59,099 nucleotides of DNA from an uncultured Clostridia bacterium (GTDB lineage: Bacteria > Bacillota > Clostridia > Lachnospirales > Lachnospiraceae). Position 1 is the first letter of the stretch, and every line of letters begins with the position of its first letter. The notes under the pieces were generated by a model. That model saw only the letters and a list, made by a program, of their open reading frames with translations, was not told the DNA's origin and ran no database searches. Below, piece by piece: positions 26,324-36,289 of this stretch. The position numbers were made by a program, and so were the translations under genes. The stretch covers positions 1 through 59,099 of the forward strand of contig CAMFVG010000102.1 of assembly GCA_945992055.1 (NCBI GenBank). The letters are read 5' to 3'.

Positions 26324-26353
26324 AGAACCCTTGCAAGAGCAGGGGTTCTTTTA
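26324..26353 (+). terminator. Terminator after rny
   Basis: AGAACCC-TTGC ... GCA-GGGGTTCT hairpin (26324-26334 / 26339-26349) followed by TTTTA. Read-through would enter the HAD gene. Confidence 0.85.
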
Positions 26354-26383
26354 TTGAAAAGCATGAAAAGGAAGGGAAAAGCA

Positions 26384-27169
26384 ATGTTAAAAAACCACAA
26401 GTTATTTTTATTTGATATGGATGGAACACTTTATATCGGGAGTGAATTGTTTGATTTCACGAAGGAGTTACTTGCTACAATTAAGAAGAATGGAAACAGA
26501 TATCTTTTTGTAACAAATAATTCATCCAAGAGTGTAGATGCTTATATTGAGAAACTTGCGAATTTTGGAATTGAAGCAACGGAAGATGATTTTGTAACAT
26601 CTTCACAAGCAACAGCATACTATTTACAGAAAAACCATCCAAATAGCAAGTTGTATGTGTGCGGAACAGAATCCCTAAAAGCAGAACTTCGCAAGGGCGG
26701 TTTTGAACTTACAGAAAAATTGGATGAAGTGGACTGTATTGTGTTGGGATATGACACAGAACTTACATATAAAAAATTGGAAGATGTGTGTGAATTGTTG
26801 TTTACGAAACCGGATATTCCGTATATTGCAACACATCCGGACTACAAATGTATTACTGAATTCGGAAGTGTACCTGACATAGGCGGTATGATAGAAATGA
26901 TTTACTATCCAACGAAGAAACGTCCAATTATTATTGGAAAACCAGAATCATTAATACCAGAGCTTGCTATGAAGAAATGTGGCTGTACAAAAGAAGAAAC
27001 CGTTTTTGTTGGTGATCAAATGGATACAGATTTACCATGTGGATTAAATGCAGGCGTTACCATGTTGTTAGTAATGACGGGCGAATCGACGCAGGAAATG
27101 GTAGATGCGCTTGAGAGAAAACCAACAATGGTATTAAAGGATGCCGGGGAAATTTTGAAAATGATATAG
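26384..27169 (+). CDS. HAD-IIA (NagD-like) phosphatase
   Basis: A 261-residue HAD-superfamily hydrolase. Motif I LFLFDMDGTLYIGSE is at the N-terminus (nucleophile and acid/base Asp), motif II FVTNNSSKS is near residue 43, and motifs III/IV are in IIIGKPESLIPELA ... VFVGDQMDTDLPCGLNAG. The arrangement, with the cap between motifs II and III, is that of NagD/p-nitrophenylphosphatase-like enzymes, which dephosphorylate sugar phosphates or nucleotides; the substrate cannot be assigned. I moved the start to ATG 26384 because the upstream in-frame region overlaps the rny terminator; GGAAGGG lies upstream of 26384. Confidence 0.9.
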   Translation: MLKNHKLFLFDMDGTLYIGSELFDFTKELLATIKKNGNRYLFVTNNSSKSVDAYIEKLANFGIEATEDDFVTSSQATAYYLQKNHPNSKLYVCGTESLKAELRKGGFELTEKLDEVDCIVLGYDTELTYKKLEDVCELLFTKPDIPYIATHPDYKCITEFGSVPDIGGMIEMIYYPTKKRPIIIGKPESLIPELAMKKCGCTKEETVFVGDQMDTDLPCGLNAGVTMLLVMTGESTQEMVDALERKPTMVLKDAGEILKMI

Positions 27170-27185
27170 AAGTGTGGGGCTATGT

Positions 27186-27722
27186 ATGGGTGAATTTAAA
27201 CGATTAGACAGAACTTTAGCATACCAGGGAAAAGTGTTAAAGGTATATTCGGACCATGTAAAAGTGAATGGTCAAGATTCTAATTGGGATTTTATACATC
27301 ATAATGGAGGAGCGGCCGTTATCCCTGTTACAGAGGAAGGTAAAATTATAATGGTACGCCAATATCGAAATGCTGTTGATCGTTTTACTTTGGAGATTCC
27401 TGCAGGTGCACTGAATTACGCGGAAGAAGGTGGACTTACATGTGTAGCTAGGGAATTGGAAGAAGAGACGGGATACCGTTCTGAAAATATAGAATGGCTA
27501 ATTACCATCAATAGCTGGCCACCATTCACAAATGAGCAGGTAGAAATTTTTGTTGCGAGAGATTTGATTCCATCTGTACAAAATTTCGATGAGGAAGAGT
27601 CTATTGAGTTGGAAGAGCATACAATTGAGGAATTAGTAGCACTTATTTTCCGGGGCGAAATAAAAGATTCCAAAACAGTTGCAGGTCTCATGGCATACGC
27701 TGTGAAATGTGAACAAGAATAA
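27186..27722 (+). CDS. Nudix hydrolase, ADP-ribose pyrophosphatase-like
   Basis: A 178-residue Nudix protein. The Nudix box spans GALNYAEEGGLTCVARELEE followed by ETGYRSE near residue 82-105, matching GX5EX7REUXEEXGU. The preceding MVRQYRNAVDRFTLEIPAG and following SWPPFTNEQVEIFVA are typical of the ADP-ribose pyrophosphatase (NudF/YqkG) group. ATG 27186, with GGGG 6 bp upstream, is preferred; GTG 27174 is possible. It lies 16 bp after the HAD gene. Confidence 0.92.
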   Translation: MGEFKRLDRTLAYQGKVLKVYSDHVKVNGQDSNWDFIHHNGGAAVIPVTEEGKIIMVRQYRNAVDRFTLEIPAGALNYAEEGGLTCVARELEEETGYRSENIEWLITINSWPPFTNEQVEIFVARDLIPSVQNFDEEESIELEEHTIEELVALIFRGEIKDSKTVAGLMAYAVKCEQE

Positions 27723-27773
27723 AGAAGAAGTCCAAGCATATACTGAAATAAGAAATCTTATGGAGGTATATAT

Positions 27774-28319
27774 ATGAGGGTTTTAAGAAAGAAAAGCCAA
27801 TTACTAACGATAGCATTAGTAGTTGGCTTTTTTGTAGGTATTATATACGAAAATATAGTTGCAGGAAAACAGGTCACAACATCCGACTTGTTTTTAAAAA
27901 GTAATTTGCAACGTTACTTGCAAATGAATGTTATTACCCAAAAATATTTTTGGTATGTTGCCAAAGAAAGAATTTTATTTCTGTTGGTAATTTGCATTTG
28001 TGCTTGTATGAAATGGAAAAAAGCATTTGTTACATTACTTTTATTAGCGGTCGGCATTTTGACCGGTGCCTTGACGGTATCCGCAATTTTGCAATTAGGA
28101 ATAAAAGGTTTGGGTCTATGTGTTCTAGGCTTGCTTCCGCAAGGACTTTTTTATGGAATTGCGTATTACATATTGATTCTCTATTGGTACCAATATCCCG
28201 AACAGAAATGGAATCGTGTAAAAATGATTTTTGTTCTGATGATGTATGGGATTGGTATTGTCATGGAGGCATATGTAAACCCGATTTTAATAAAGTGGAT
28301 GATAAAATCAATATGTTAA
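27774..28319 (+). CDS. SpoIIM-like membrane protein
   Basis: A 181-residue membrane protein with spans near residues 10-25, 68-82, 85-108, 112-140 and 150-165. The sequence FFVGIIYENI at the N-terminus and the later ILQLGIKGLGLCVLGLLPQG ... YGIAYYILI agree with the SpoIIM/DUF95 family, one of the three proteins of the engulfment machine (with SpoIID and SpoIIP). RBS GGAGG precedes the ATG. No other engulfment gene is nearby. Confidence 0.75.
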   Translation: MRVLRKKSQLLTIALVVGFFVGIIYENIVAGKQVTTSDLFLKSNLQRYLQMNVITQKYFWYVAKERILFLLVICICACMKWKKAFVTLLLLAVGILTGALTVSAILQLGIKGLGLCVLGLLPQGLFYGIAYYILILYWYQYPEQKWNRVKMIFVLMMYGIGIVMEAYVNPILIKWMIKSIC

Positions 28320-28328
28320 TATGTAAAA

Positions 28329-28360
28329 AAAAGAATCGGTCTTGTGACCGATTCTTTTTT
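28329..28360. terminator. Bidirectional terminator between spoIIM-like and spoVB-like genes
   Basis: AAAAGAATCGGTC (28329-28341) / GACCGATTCTTTT (28346-28358), 4-nt loop, with A and T tracts on either side so that it functions in both directions. Confidence 0.93.
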
Positions 28361-29684
28361 AATACAATTCTCGGGAACTGATGTAAGAATTTAGATTTAG
28401 GATACATAGTAAACTTACAAGAAGTTGGCTAAACAACAGTCCCCAAAGATATCCATTCATCCCTCGGAAGGAAATCCCCCACCAAACACCGGAGATCCGA
28501 ATGGCTAAACCGAGAATGTTTATGAGAAATGATTGATTGGCTTTCCCCAGTCCGTTTAAGATGCTGATTAAAGTGGTGTTCATATAAAGGAAAGGACAGA
28601 GCCAGGCAAGTGTACGTAAAAAGTCACCGGTTAATTCACTGTTGAAAAGCAGTGAACCGATGAGAGGTCCAAGTAGTAGAAAAAAGATGCCGCACAGTGT
28701 TCCTAGTCCAAAACCAAAGAATATAACCCGCTGGATGAGCGTTTTGAGACGGGATAGATTGTCTTCGGTCTCGATTTCTGCAACGGTAGGAAGTAACATG
28801 GTAGATAAGGAATTTGTGATGGCAGTAGGGAATAGGATACATGGCAGTGCCATTCCGGTTAATACTCCATAGGTGCTTAATGCTTCTGTAGCTGTGTAGC
28901 CATATTTTTGTAAGAACAAAGGAATCGAGATGGTCTCGATACTTTGGAGAAGGTTTGTTAATATCCGCGTAGAAGTAAGAGGAAGTGCAAGAATACACAA
29001 CTCTCTTCCTAAACTCAAGTTTCGGTAGAGTGAAATTGGAGAAAGGCGCGTATGCTTTTGAATACTATAATACCGAATACAAAAAAATGCAGAGACAAGT
29101 TCACCCAATACCAAGCCAAGAACCGCAAGCCATATAGATACAGATAATCCATTTGTTATAAATAGTTGATAGATAAAATAGACAGCTCCCACGCGGAATA
29201 TTTGTTCCGCAAATTGAGAAAAAGCAGGAAGCTTGGTTTGTTTTTGACCGAGATAGTAACCGCAAATACAACTGTGAATTGATGCAAAAGGCAATGCAAA
29301 CGCCATGATACGAATCAATTCTTCACATCTTAAATCGCCTAATAAATAGATGGAAAGAAAAGTTGCAAATTTTCTTAAAAAAAATGTTAGAAGAAGGGAA
29401 ATAGAAACAGAAATGCATAAGGCGTAATATAGCAATATATCTGCTTCATTTCTCTTGCTACGGGCGATTTTTCCCGCAACACATCGACACAGCGCAGTTT
29501 CTATGCCGGCAGAAGCAAGAGAAAAGCAGAGTGCGTACAAAGGGAAAATTAATTGATAGAGCCCCATTTGTTCTTCACCAAAACTGTGACTCAAAAAAAT
29601 TCGAAAAAAGAATCCGATAAGGCGGGTTAAAACGCTAGTAGCAGTTAGGATAAAAGCTCCTTTTATAATTGTATTTTTAGACAT
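28359..29684 (-). CDS. SpoVB/MATE-like polysaccharide (lipid) flippase
   Basis: A 441-residue polytopic membrane protein with about 12-14 spans, of the MOP superfamily. N-terminal IIKGAFILTATSVLTRLIGF and FFRIFLSHSFGEEQMGLYQL, followed by PLYALCFSLASAGIETALCR, are typical of SpoVB-type proteins implicated in spore cortex or peptidoglycan precursor export. SpoVB has several paralogues in Clostridia, so the exact one is uncertain. Start ATG 29684 was chosen for its RBS AGGTG 5 bp upstream; an upstream in-frame start lacks one. Confidence 0.82.
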   Translation of the reverse strand: MSKNTIIKGAFILTATSVLTRLIGFFFRIFLSHSFGEEQMGLYQLIFPLYALCFSLASAGIETALCRCVAGKIARSKRNEADILLYYALCISVSISLLLTFFLRKFATFLSIYLLGDLRCEELIRIMAFALPFASIHSCICGYYLGQKQTKLPAFSQFAEQIFRVGAVYFIYQLFITNGLSVSIWLAVLGLVLGELVSAFFCIRYYSIQKHTRLSPISLYRNLSLGRELCILALPLTSTRILTNLLQSIETISIPLFLQKYGYTATEALSTYGVLTGMALPCILFPTAITNSLSTMLLPTVAEIETEDNLSRLKTLIQRVIFFGFGLGTLCGIFFLLLGPLIGSLLFNSELTGDFLRTLAWLCPFLYMNTTLISILNGLGKANQSFLINILGLAIRISGVWWGISFRGMNGYLWGLLFSQLLVSLLCILNLNSYISSRELY

Positions 29685-29731
29685 GATTTCACCTATAAAG
29701 ATTGTCATTTTAAGATATTCATCAGATAACC

Positions 29732-29760
29732 TTGACAGAACAAAAAGAGAGTGATATTCT
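29732..29760 (+). promoter_or_regulatory. Promoter of the isc-mnmA operon
   Basis: TTGACA (29732-29737), 17-bp spacer, TATTCT (29755-29760). Confidence 0.75.
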
Positions 29761-29773
29761 ACTCGTGGTAAAC

Positions 29774-29790
29774 CCTAGTAAAATGCTAGG
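29774..29790 (+). promoter_or_regulatory. Inverted repeat in the rrf2 leader, candidate autoregulatory operator
   Basis: CCTAG-TAAAATG-CTAGG lies about 7 bp downstream of the expected start site and 27 bp before the rrf2 start codon. Rrf2/IscR proteins commonly repress their own operon, so this is the natural candidate site; it does not match the E. coli IscR consensus closely. Confidence 0.4.
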
Positions 29791-29816
29791 AATTAAACAA
29801 AAAAGAAGGTGAAACC

Positions 29817-30275
29817 TTGAAAATTTCAACAAAAGGAAGATATGGATTAAGAGCGTTGATTGATTTGGCGCAGTATAGCGAAATTGAACCGGTTTCCATA
29901 AATAGTATTGCAACCAGACAGGGAATATCGGAACGTTATTTAGAGCAATTGATGACATTGCTCAAAAAAGCGGGGATTATAAAAAGTATTCGAGGAGCTG
30001 CAGGGGGATATGTGCTTGCAAAAGAGATGGCGGATGTTTCAGTGGGCGATGTACTTCGTGCGTTAGAGGGAAGCTTGGAACCAGTAGAATGTGCAGCTTT
30101 TAGTGGTGGAGATTCTTGTGAGGCGGCAGGAGCCTGCGTCACAAAATATGTGTGGCAGCGTATTAACGAGAGTATCAATAGAACCGTTGACGAAATCAGT
30201 TTAAAACAATTGGTAGAAGAGAGTAAATCGGTACAAAATACAACATCATCAGCGCAGATGAAATGTAAAAATTAA
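29817..30275 (+). CDS. iscR: Rrf2/IscR-family iron-sulfur-responsive regulator
   Basis: A 152-residue Rrf2-family winged-helix regulator starting at TTG 29817 (RBS AAGGTG). N-terminal KISTKGRYGLRALIDLAQYS, recognition region ISERYLEQLMTLLKKAGIIK and wing SIRGAAGGYVLAKE are typical. Three cysteines (VECAAFSGGDSCEAAGAC, about residues 92-109) can ligate a cluster as in IscR; the cysteine-metabolism regulator CymR lacks such a set. It is the first gene of an operon with iscS, iscU and mnmA, so it probably adjusts cluster and tRNA-thiolation capacity to demand. Confidence 0.88.
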   Translation: MKISTKGRYGLRALIDLAQYSEIEPVSINSIATRQGISERYLEQLMTLLKKAGIIKSIRGAAGGYVLAKEMADVSVGDVLRALEGSLEPVECAAFSGGDSCEAAGACVTKYVWQRINESINRTVDEISLKQLVEESKSVQNTTSSAQMKCKN

Positions 30276-30288
30276 AGGAGATGAGAGA

Positions 30289-31473
30289 ATGAAAAAGTTA
30301 ATCTATTTGGATAATGCAGCAACGACAAAGACAGCACCGGAAGTAGTAGAAGCGATGTTGCCATACTTTGTGGAAAACTTTGGAAATCCATCTAGTGTAT
30401 ATAGTTTTGCGGCAAAGAATAAAGAGGCACTTACAATGCAACGAGAAATCATTGCTGAAGCACTTGGTGCAAAAGCAAATGAAATTTATTTTACTGCAGG
30501 TGGGTCGGAATCTGACAATTGGGCATTAAAAGCGACTGCCGAGGCGTATAAAGAAAAAGGAAATCACATTATTACGACCAAGATAGAACATCATGCAATT
30601 TTGCATACAGGAGAGTATTTGGAGAAACAAGGGTTTGAAGTTACTTACCTGGATGTAGATAAAAATGGAGTTGTAAAACTGGACGATTTAAAAGCGGCAA
30701 TTCGACCGACTACTATTTTGATTTCTGTAATGTTTGCCAATAATGAGATTGGAACCATACAGCCAATTCAAGAGATAGGAGAGATTGCGAAAGAGCATCA
30801 TATTTTATTCCATACAGATGCAGTACAAGCTTTTGGGCAAGTTCCGATTAATGTGGATGAATGTCATATTGATATGTTGAGTGCCAGCGGTCACAAATTG
30901 AATGGACCGAAGGGAATTGGATTTTTATATATTCGGAAAGGTGTGAAAATTCGCTCCTTTGTACATGGAGGAGGACAAGAAAGAAAACGCCGTGCAGGAA
31001 CGGAGAATGTTCCGGGTATTGTAGGAATGGGTGCGGCAACTACGCGTGCCGTTGAAACGATGAAAGAACGAACCGCGAAGGAAGCAGAATTGCGCGATTA
31101 TCTGATAGGACGAGTTTTGAATGAGATCCCATATACTAAATTGAACGGGCATCCGGAAAAACGATTACCAAACAATGCGAATTTTAGTTTTCGTTTTATT
31201 GAAGGAGAATCTTTGCTTATCATGCTGGACATGAAGGGAATCTGTGCATCTAGTGGTTCGGCTTGCACATCTGGATCGTTGGATCCATCACATGTGCTTT
31301 TGGCAATTGGACTTCCCCATGAAATTGCACACGGTTCTTTGCGTTTGACATTGAGTGAAGAGACTACAAAAGAAGATATTGATTATGTGGTAGAATGCCT
31401 CAAAGAAATCGTATCAAATTTGAGAAACATGTCTCCGTTGTACGAAGACTTTTTGAAGAAAAACGAGAAATAA
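30289..31473 (+). CDS. iscS: Cysteine desulfurase (IscS/NifS)
   Basis: A 394-residue PLP enzyme that takes sulfur from cysteine for Fe-S clusters and tRNA thiolation. N-terminal IYLDNAATTKTAPEVVEAM; PLP-Lys in SGHKLNGPKGIGFLYI near residue 203; catalytic Cys in ASSGSACTSGSLDPSHV near residue 325. The consensus after the Cys (TSGSLDPSHVL) fits group I IscS/NifS. It lies 13 bp after the rrf2 gene and 11 bp before iscU. Confidence 0.96.
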   Translation: MKKLIYLDNAATTKTAPEVVEAMLPYFVENFGNPSSVYSFAAKNKEALTMQREIIAEALGAKANEIYFTAGGSESDNWALKATAEAYKEKGNHIITTKIEHHAILHTGEYLEKQGFEVTYLDVDKNGVVKLDDLKAAIRPTTILISVMFANNEIGTIQPIQEIGEIAKEHHILFHTDAVQAFGQVPINVDECHIDMLSASGHKLNGPKGIGFLYIRKGVKIRSFVHGGGQERKRRAGTENVPGIVGMGAATTRAVETMKERTAKEAELRDYLIGRVLNEIPYTKLNGHPEKRLPNNANFSFRFIEGESLLIMLDMKGICASSGSACTSGSLDPSHVLLAIGLPHEIAHGSLRLTLSEETTKEDIDYVVECLKEIVSNLRNMSPLYEDFLKKNEK

Positions 31474-31484
31474 GGAGAATAGAT

Positions 31485-31928
31485 ATGTATACAGAAAAAG
31501 TAATGGATCATTTTCAGAATCCAAGAAATATGGGAGAAATAGAAAACGCAAGCGGCGTTGGAACTGTCGGAAATGCCAAGTGTGGAGATATTATGAGAAT
31601 CTATCTTGATATTGATGAAAATCGAGTTATTCGAGATGTGAAGTTTAAAACATTTGGATGTGGAGCAGCTGTGGCTACCAGTAGCATGGCAACGGAACTG
31701 GTGAAGGGAAAAACAGTTTACGAAGCATTGAAAGTGACAAATAGTGCAGTAATGGAAGCGTTAGACGGACTTCCACCGGTAAAAGTTCATTGCTCCCTTT
31801 TGGCAGAAGAAGCTATCCATGCGGCACTTTGGGATTATGCAGAGAAGCATGGAATAGAGATAGAAGGATTAGAAAAACCGAAGTCTGATATTCATGAAGA
31901 TGAGGAAGAAGAAAGTGAAGAATACTAA
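31485..31928 (+). CDS. iscU: Fe-S cluster scaffold protein IscU/NifU-N
   Basis: A 147-residue scaffold. The three ligand cysteines are visible in [30 protein letters not shown] and [17 protein letters not shown]. The LPPVKVHC chaperone-contact motif is present. The C-terminal tail is very acidic ([10 protein letters not shown]). Start ATG 31485 has AAGGAGAA upstream; the longer frame begins inside iscS. The next gene begins before this stop. Confidence 0.95.
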   Translation: MYTEKVMDHFQNPRNMGEIENASGVGTVGNAKCGDIMRIYLDIDENRVIRDVKFKTFGCGAAVATSSMATELVKGKTVYEALKVTNSAVMEALDGLPPVKVHCSLLAEEAIHAALWDYAEKHGIEIEGLEKPKSDIHEDEEEESEEY

Positions 31929-33003
31929 AACAGTAGTAGTGGGAATGTCTGGAGGGGTGGACTCCTCTGTGGCAGCATATCTTCTGAAAGAACAGGGATA
32001 CGAGGTCATAGGAGTGACCATGCAGATATGGCAGGATGAAGAACGTGTTGTGGAAGAGGAAAATGGAGGATGCTGCGGTCTGACGGCTGTAGACGATGCT
32101 AGAAGGGTTGCTGCAGATTTGGAAATACCTTATTATGTTATGAATTTCAAAAAGGAATTCAAGCAACATGTGATCGATTACTTTATTGATGAATATTTGC
32201 ATGGCAGAACACCAAATCCATGTATTGCCTGCAATCGTTATGTGAAATGGGAGTCCTTGCTAAAAAGAAGTTTAGACATCGGGGCAGACTATATTGCTAC
32301 CGGTCACTATGCAAGGATTGAAAAATTAGAGAATGGTCGATACACGTTGAAGCGTTCTGCAACCTTGGAAAAAGACCAAACCTATGCATTGTACAATCTT
32401 ACACAAGAGCAACTTTCTCGCACCTTAATGCCGGTAGGAGAGTATACCAAAGAAGAAGTGAGGGAAATCGCAGAAAAGATTTGCCTGCGAGTAGCAAATA
32501 AGCCGGATAGCCAGGATATCTGTTTTGTTCCGGATGGCGATTATGCGGGATTTATCGAGAAGTCGTTGGAAGGAGAATTGCCGACTGGGAACTTTGTTTT
32601 AACGACCGGCGAGATACTTGGACCTCATAAGGGGATTACGCATTATACAGTAGGGCAACGGAAAGGCTTGGGATTGGCGCTTGGATATCCGGCATTTGTA
32701 GTGGAAATTCGACCGGAGACCAATGAAGTAGTGATTGGAACAAATGAAGATTCTATGTCCTTCTATGTTAGGGCAAATCAGTTGAACTTTATGTCGATAG
32801 AGGAAATAACAGAACCTTTGCGTGTGTTTGCGAAGATTCGATACAATCATAAAGGTGCATGGTGTACTATAGAAAAAGTGGGAGAGGATGAAGTTCTCTG
32901 TACTTTTGAAGAAAAGCAACGGGCCATTACTCCTGGACAGGCAGTCGTATTTTATGACGGGGATTGTGTGCTTGGCGGAGGGACTATTATAGGAGATAAG
33001 TAA
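31915..33003 (+). CDS. mnmA: tRNA-specific 2-thiouridylase MnmA
   Basis: A 362-residue ATP-dependent thiolase that installs s2U34 on Lys/Glu/Gln tRNAs. PP-loop [19 protein letters not shown] is at the N-terminus. The catalytic cysteines lie in [12 protein letters not shown] (near residue 98) and [15 protein letters not shown] (near 200). GHYARIE and [12 protein letters not shown] are also typical. I favour GTG 31915 (AGGAAG upstream) over ATG 31894; either way the gene overlaps iscU. Co-transcription with iscS makes sense because the sulfur is delivered from IscS. Confidence 0.95.
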   Translation: MKNTKTVVVGMSGGVDSSVAAYLLKEQGYEVIGVTMQIWQDEERVVEEENGGCCGLTAVDDARRVAADLEIPYYVMNFKKEFKQHVIDYFIDEYLHGRTPNPCIACNRYVKWESLLKRSLDIGADYIATGHYARIEKLENGRYTLKRSATLEKDQTYALYNLTQEQLSRTLMPVGEYTKEEVREIAEKICLRVANKPDSQDICFVPDGDYAGFIEKSLEGELPTGNFVLTTGEILGPHKGITHYTVGQRKGLGLALGYPAFVVEIRPETNEVVIGTNEDSMSFYVRANQLNFMSIEEITEPLRVFAKIRYNHKGAWCTIEKVGEDEVLCTFEEKQRAITPGQAVVFYDGDCVLGGGTIIGDK

Positions 33004-33798
33004 ATGAAAGCAGATTATCATGTGCATACGAGTTTTTCATATGATTCGGACAGTGCACCGGAGAAAATGATAGAAGGAGCAATCCAAAAAGGAATTGAGA
33101 CAATCTGCATTACAGACCATCACGATTTGGAGTATATAGAACCAGGATGGGAAGTGGATTTTTCGCAGTATTTTGAAACGTTACAGCGATTGCAAGATAA
33201 ATATCGAGGGCAAATACAAGTTCTTATCGGGATTGAGTTTGGTATGCAACCACACTTGAATGAGGAGTATGAGAAGCTTGCACGAAGGTATCCTTTTGAA
33301 TTCGTCATTGGTTCGGTTCATTTGTTTGATGGATTTGATCCTTATTATCCGGGATATTTTGAAGGAAGAACGGATGAAGATGGATATAGAAGAGCGTTTG
33401 AGATTACATTGGAAAATGTAAAAAAAATGAAAGAATATGACACGTTGGGCCATTTGGATTATATTGTCAGATATGGGAAGCACAAGGATAAGACGTATTC
33501 TTATAAGGAAAATGCGGACTATATAGATGAAGTTTTAAAACATTTGATTCAGAATGGAAAAGGTCTGGAAATGAATACTGGTGGATGGAACTTTGGATTT
33601 GATTTTGCGCATCCTCATCAGGATATTTTGAAAAGATATCGAGAACTTGGAGGGGAAATTATCACCATTGGTTCGGATGCCCATAAACCAGAAGATGTAG
33701 CCTATGGATTTGAACGTGTAAAAGCCTATTTAGAGGCCTGTGGGTTTGAATATTACACAGAATTTCGACAAAGAAAGCCATATTTTTGTGCAATTTAA
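33004..33798 (+). CDS. PHP-domain phosphatase, histidinol-phosphatase (HisJ/HisK) type
   Basis: A 264-residue PHP-family protein. Metal-binding motifs: DYHVHTSFSYDS at the N-terminus, ICITDHHD near residue 37, GIEFGMQ near 80, and FVIGSVHLFDG and TIGSDAHKPEDVA near residue 220. The arrangement matches the PHP-type histidinol-phosphatase of Firmicutes, the penultimate step of histidine synthesis. No other his gene is nearby. It starts at the base after the mnmA stop codon and is presumably co-transcribed. Confidence 0.88.
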   Translation: MKADYHVHTSFSYDSDSAPEKMIEGAIQKGIETICITDHHDLEYIEPGWEVDFSQYFETLQRLQDKYRGQIQVLIGIEFGMQPHLNEEYEKLARRYPFEFVIGSVHLFDGFDPYYPGYFEGRTDEDGYRRAFEITLENVKKMKEYDTLGHLDYIVRYGKHKDKTYSYKENADYIDEVLKHLIQNGKGLEMNTGGWNFGFDFAHPHQDILKRYRELGGEIITIGSDAHKPEDVAYGFERVKAYLEACGFEYYTEFRQRKPYFCAI

Positions 33799-33815
33799 TA
33801 AAAATGAAAAAGCAC

Positions 33816-33844
33816 TTGAAATTTTGTACTGTATTTAGTACAAT
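33816..33844 (+). promoter_or_regulatory. Promoter of gap
   Basis: TTGAAA (33816-33821), 17-bp spacer, TACAAT (33839-33844). The leader of ~80 nt contains a hairpin, TATCCTTT (33861-33868) / AAAGGATA (33878-33885). Confidence 0.75.
33824..33843 (+). promoter_or_regulatory. Palindrome in gap promoter, candidate operator
   Basis: TTGTACT-GTATTT-AGTACAA is a perfect 7-bp-arm palindrome filling the spacer and reaching into the -10. A protein bound here would exclude RNA polymerase. The regulator is unknown; CggR- or Rex-type control of glycolysis are candidates, but the spacing is 2 bp longer than a Rex site. Confidence 0.5.
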
Positions 33845-33929
33845 TATATGCGGAGTTGATTATCCTTTGATAAAGTTAAAGGATATCATCATAGATTATT
33901 TAAAATTTATAATTTAGGAGGAATTAATC

Positions 33930-34943
33930 ATGGCAGTAAAAGTTGCGATTAATGGTTTTGGACGTATCGGACGTCTTGCATTCAGACAAATGTTTGGAGC
34001 AGAAGGATATGAAGTAGTTGCAATCAACGACTTAACATCTCCGGAAATGTTAGCACACTTGTTGAAATATGATTCATCACAAGGAAGATATGCTCTTTGC
34101 GATAAAGTTTCAGCAACAGAAGATTCTATCATTGTTGATGGAAAAGAAATTAAAATTTATGCAAAAGCTAACGCTGAAGAACTTCCATGGGGAGAAATCG
34201 GTGTTGATGTAGTATTAGAATGTACAGGTTTCTATACATCAAAAGCAAAAGCAGAAGCTCACATCAAAGCAGGCGCTAAGAAAGTTGTTATCTCAGCTCC
34301 AGCTGGAAACGATCTTCCAACAATCGTTTACAATGTAAACCACGAAACATTGAAACCGGAAGATACTGTTATTTCAGCAGCTTCTTGTACAACAAACTGT
34401 TTGGCACCAATGGCTGATGCATTGAATAAATTAGCACCAATCAAATCTGGTATCATGTGCACAATCCATGCTTACACAGGAGATCAAATGACTCTTGATG
34501 GACCACAAAGAAAAGGTGACAAGAGACGTTCTCGTGCAGCAGCTTGCAATATCGTGCCAAATAGCACAGGTGCAGCTAAAGCTATCGGACTTGTTATTCC
34601 AGAATTAAATGGTAAATTAATCGGAGCTGCTCAACGTGTTCCAACTCCTACAGGTTCTACAACAATCTTAACAGCAGTTGTTGAAGGAAACGTAACAGTT
34701 GATGAAATCAACGCAGCTATGAAAGCAGCAGCTACAGAATCATTTGGATACAACACAGATGAAATCGTATCTAGCGATATCATTGGTATGAGATATGGTT
34801 CATTATTTGATGCTACACAAACAATGGCTCTTCCATTAGACAATGGAACAACAGAAGTTCAAGTAGTATCTTGGTATGACAACGAAAACTCATATACAAG
34901 CCAAATGGTAAGAACAATCAAATACTTTGCAGAATTAGCATAA
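33930..34943 (+). CDS. gap: Glyceraldehyde-3-phosphate dehydrogenase, NAD-dependent
   Basis: A 337-residue glycolytic GAPDH. NAD-binding [16 protein letters not shown] is at the N-terminus, the catalytic Cys is in [18 protein letters not shown] near residue 153, and [20 protein letters not shown] and [18 protein letters not shown] are typical. Codons are strongly biased (ACA, CCA, GAA, AAA), as expected for very high expression. It is first of a gap-pgk-tpiA cluster but is followed by a terminator. Confidence 0.98.
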   Translation: MAVKVAINGFGRIGRLAFRQMFGAEGYEVVAINDLTSPEMLAHLLKYDSSQGRYALCDKVSATEDSIIVDGKEIKIYAKANAEELPWGEIGVDVVLECTGFYTSKAKAEAHIKAGAKKVVISAPAGNDLPTIVYNVNHETLKPEDTVISAASCTTNCLAPMADALNKLAPIKSGIMCTIHAYTGDQMTLDGPQRKGDKRRSRAAACNIVPNSTGAAKAIGLVIPELNGKLIGAAQRVPTPTGSTTILTAVVEGNVTVDEINAAMKAAATESFGYNTDEIVSSDIIGMRYGSLFDATQTMALPLDNGTTEVQVVSWYDNENSYTSQMVRTIKYFAELA

Positions 34944-34965
34944 TTTGAGTTTTAATTAACGATCC

Positions 34966-35001
34966 AGAGGGGTCCGGTCTTAAGGGGTCGGACCTCTTTT
35001 T
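34966..35001 (+). terminator. Terminator between gap and pgk
   Basis: AGAGG(GG)TCCG (34966-34976) / CGGACCTCT (34989-34997) with a 2-nt bulge, followed by TTTTT. Probably partial, since pgk has no obvious promoter of its own in the 27 bp that follow. Confidence 0.8.
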
Positions 35002-35028
35002 ATAAAAAAGCAAGGAGGCATAATTATC

Positions 35029-36222
35029 ATGCTTAACAAAAAATCAGTAGATGATATTAATGTAAAAGGTCTTAAAGTTCTTGTGAGATGTGACTTTAAC
35101 GTACCAATGGTAGATGGAAAAATCACAGACGAAAACCGTCTTGTGGCAGCTCTTCCAACAATCAAAAAATTAATTGCAGACGGCGGAAAGGTAATCCTTT
35201 GCTCACACATGGGTAAACCAAAGGGAGAACCAAAGCCGGAACTCAGCTTGGCCCCAGTGGCAGCTAGATTGTCAGAATTATTAGGACAAGAAGTGAAGTT
35301 TGCAGCAGATGCAACAGTTGTTGGTGAGAATGCAAAAGCAGCAGTTGCAGCTATGAACGATGGAGAAGTAGTTCTTCTTGAAAATACTCGCTATAGAGCA
35401 GAAGAAACAAAGAATGGAGAAGCGTTCAGCAAAGAATTAGCTTCTTTATGTGATGTATTCGTAAACGATGCATTTGGTACCGCTCACAGAGCACACTGCT
35501 CAAATGTTGGTGTAACAGAATATGTTGACACAGCAGCAGTTGGATACTTGATGCAAAAAGAAATCGATTTCTTGGGAAATGCAGTAAATAACCCAGAAAG
35601 ACCATTCGTTGCAATTTTAGGTGGTTCTAAGGTTTCAAGTAAGATCTCTGTTATTGAGAACTTATTAGATAAAGTAGATACGCTTATCATTGGTGGTGGT
35701 ATGGCATATACATTTGCAAAAGCTTTGGGCGGAAACGTAGGAAAATCTTTATTAGAAGAAGATTACTGTGAATACGCTCTTAACATGCTAAAGAAAGCAG
35801 AAGAAAAAGGTGTGAAATTATTACTCCCATTAGATAATGTAATTGCAGATGATTTCTCTAATGATGCAAACACACAAGTAGTTGCAACAGGACAGATTCC
35901 AGAAGGTTGGGAAGGTCTTGATATTGGACCTAAAACAGCAGCTCTTTATGCAGAAACAGTAAAAACTGCAAAAACAGTTGTATGGAACGGACCAATGGGA
36001 TGCTTCGAAATGCCAAATTTTGCAGCTGGTACAGAAGCAGTAGCAAAAGCATTGGCTGATACAGATGCTGTAACGATCATTGGTGGTGGTGATTCGGCTG
36101 CAGCAGTTAACCAATTGGGATATGGCGATAAAATGACACACATCTCTACAGGTGGTGGAGCTTCATTGGAATTCTTGGAAGGAAAAGAGTTACCAGGTGT
36201 AGCAGCAGCGAATGATAAATAG
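35029..36222 (+). CDS. pgk: Phosphoglycerate kinase
   Basis: A 397-residue glycolytic kinase. [55 protein letters not shown] and the C-terminal [20 protein letters not shown] and [20 protein letters not shown] are diagnostic. RBS AAGGAGG precedes ATG 35029. Strong codon bias, like gap. Confidence 0.98.
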   Translation: MLNKKSVDDINVKGLKVLVRCDFNVPMVDGKITDENRLVAALPTIKKLIADGGKVILCSHMGKPKGEPKPELSLAPVAARLSELLGQEVKFAADATVVGENAKAAVAAMNDGEVVLLENTRYRAEETKNGEAFSKELASLCDVFVNDAFGTAHRAHCSNVGVTEYVDTAAVGYLMQKEIDFLGNAVNNPERPFVAILGGSKVSSKISVIENLLDKVDTLIIGGGMAYTFAKALGGNVGKSLLEEDYCEYALNMLKKAEEKGVKLLLPLDNVIADDFSNDANTQVVATGQIPEGWEGLDIGPKTAALYAETVKTAKTVVWNGPMGCFEMPNFAAGTEAVAKALADTDAVTIIGGGDSAAAVNQLGYGDKMTHISTGGGASLEFLEGKELPGVAAANDK

Positions 36223-36289
36223 GAAGCTTGGCGAGAGCGTAGCTCTAGGTTTAGCGAACATACCCGTATTATTTAGGAGGAAATTAAAA

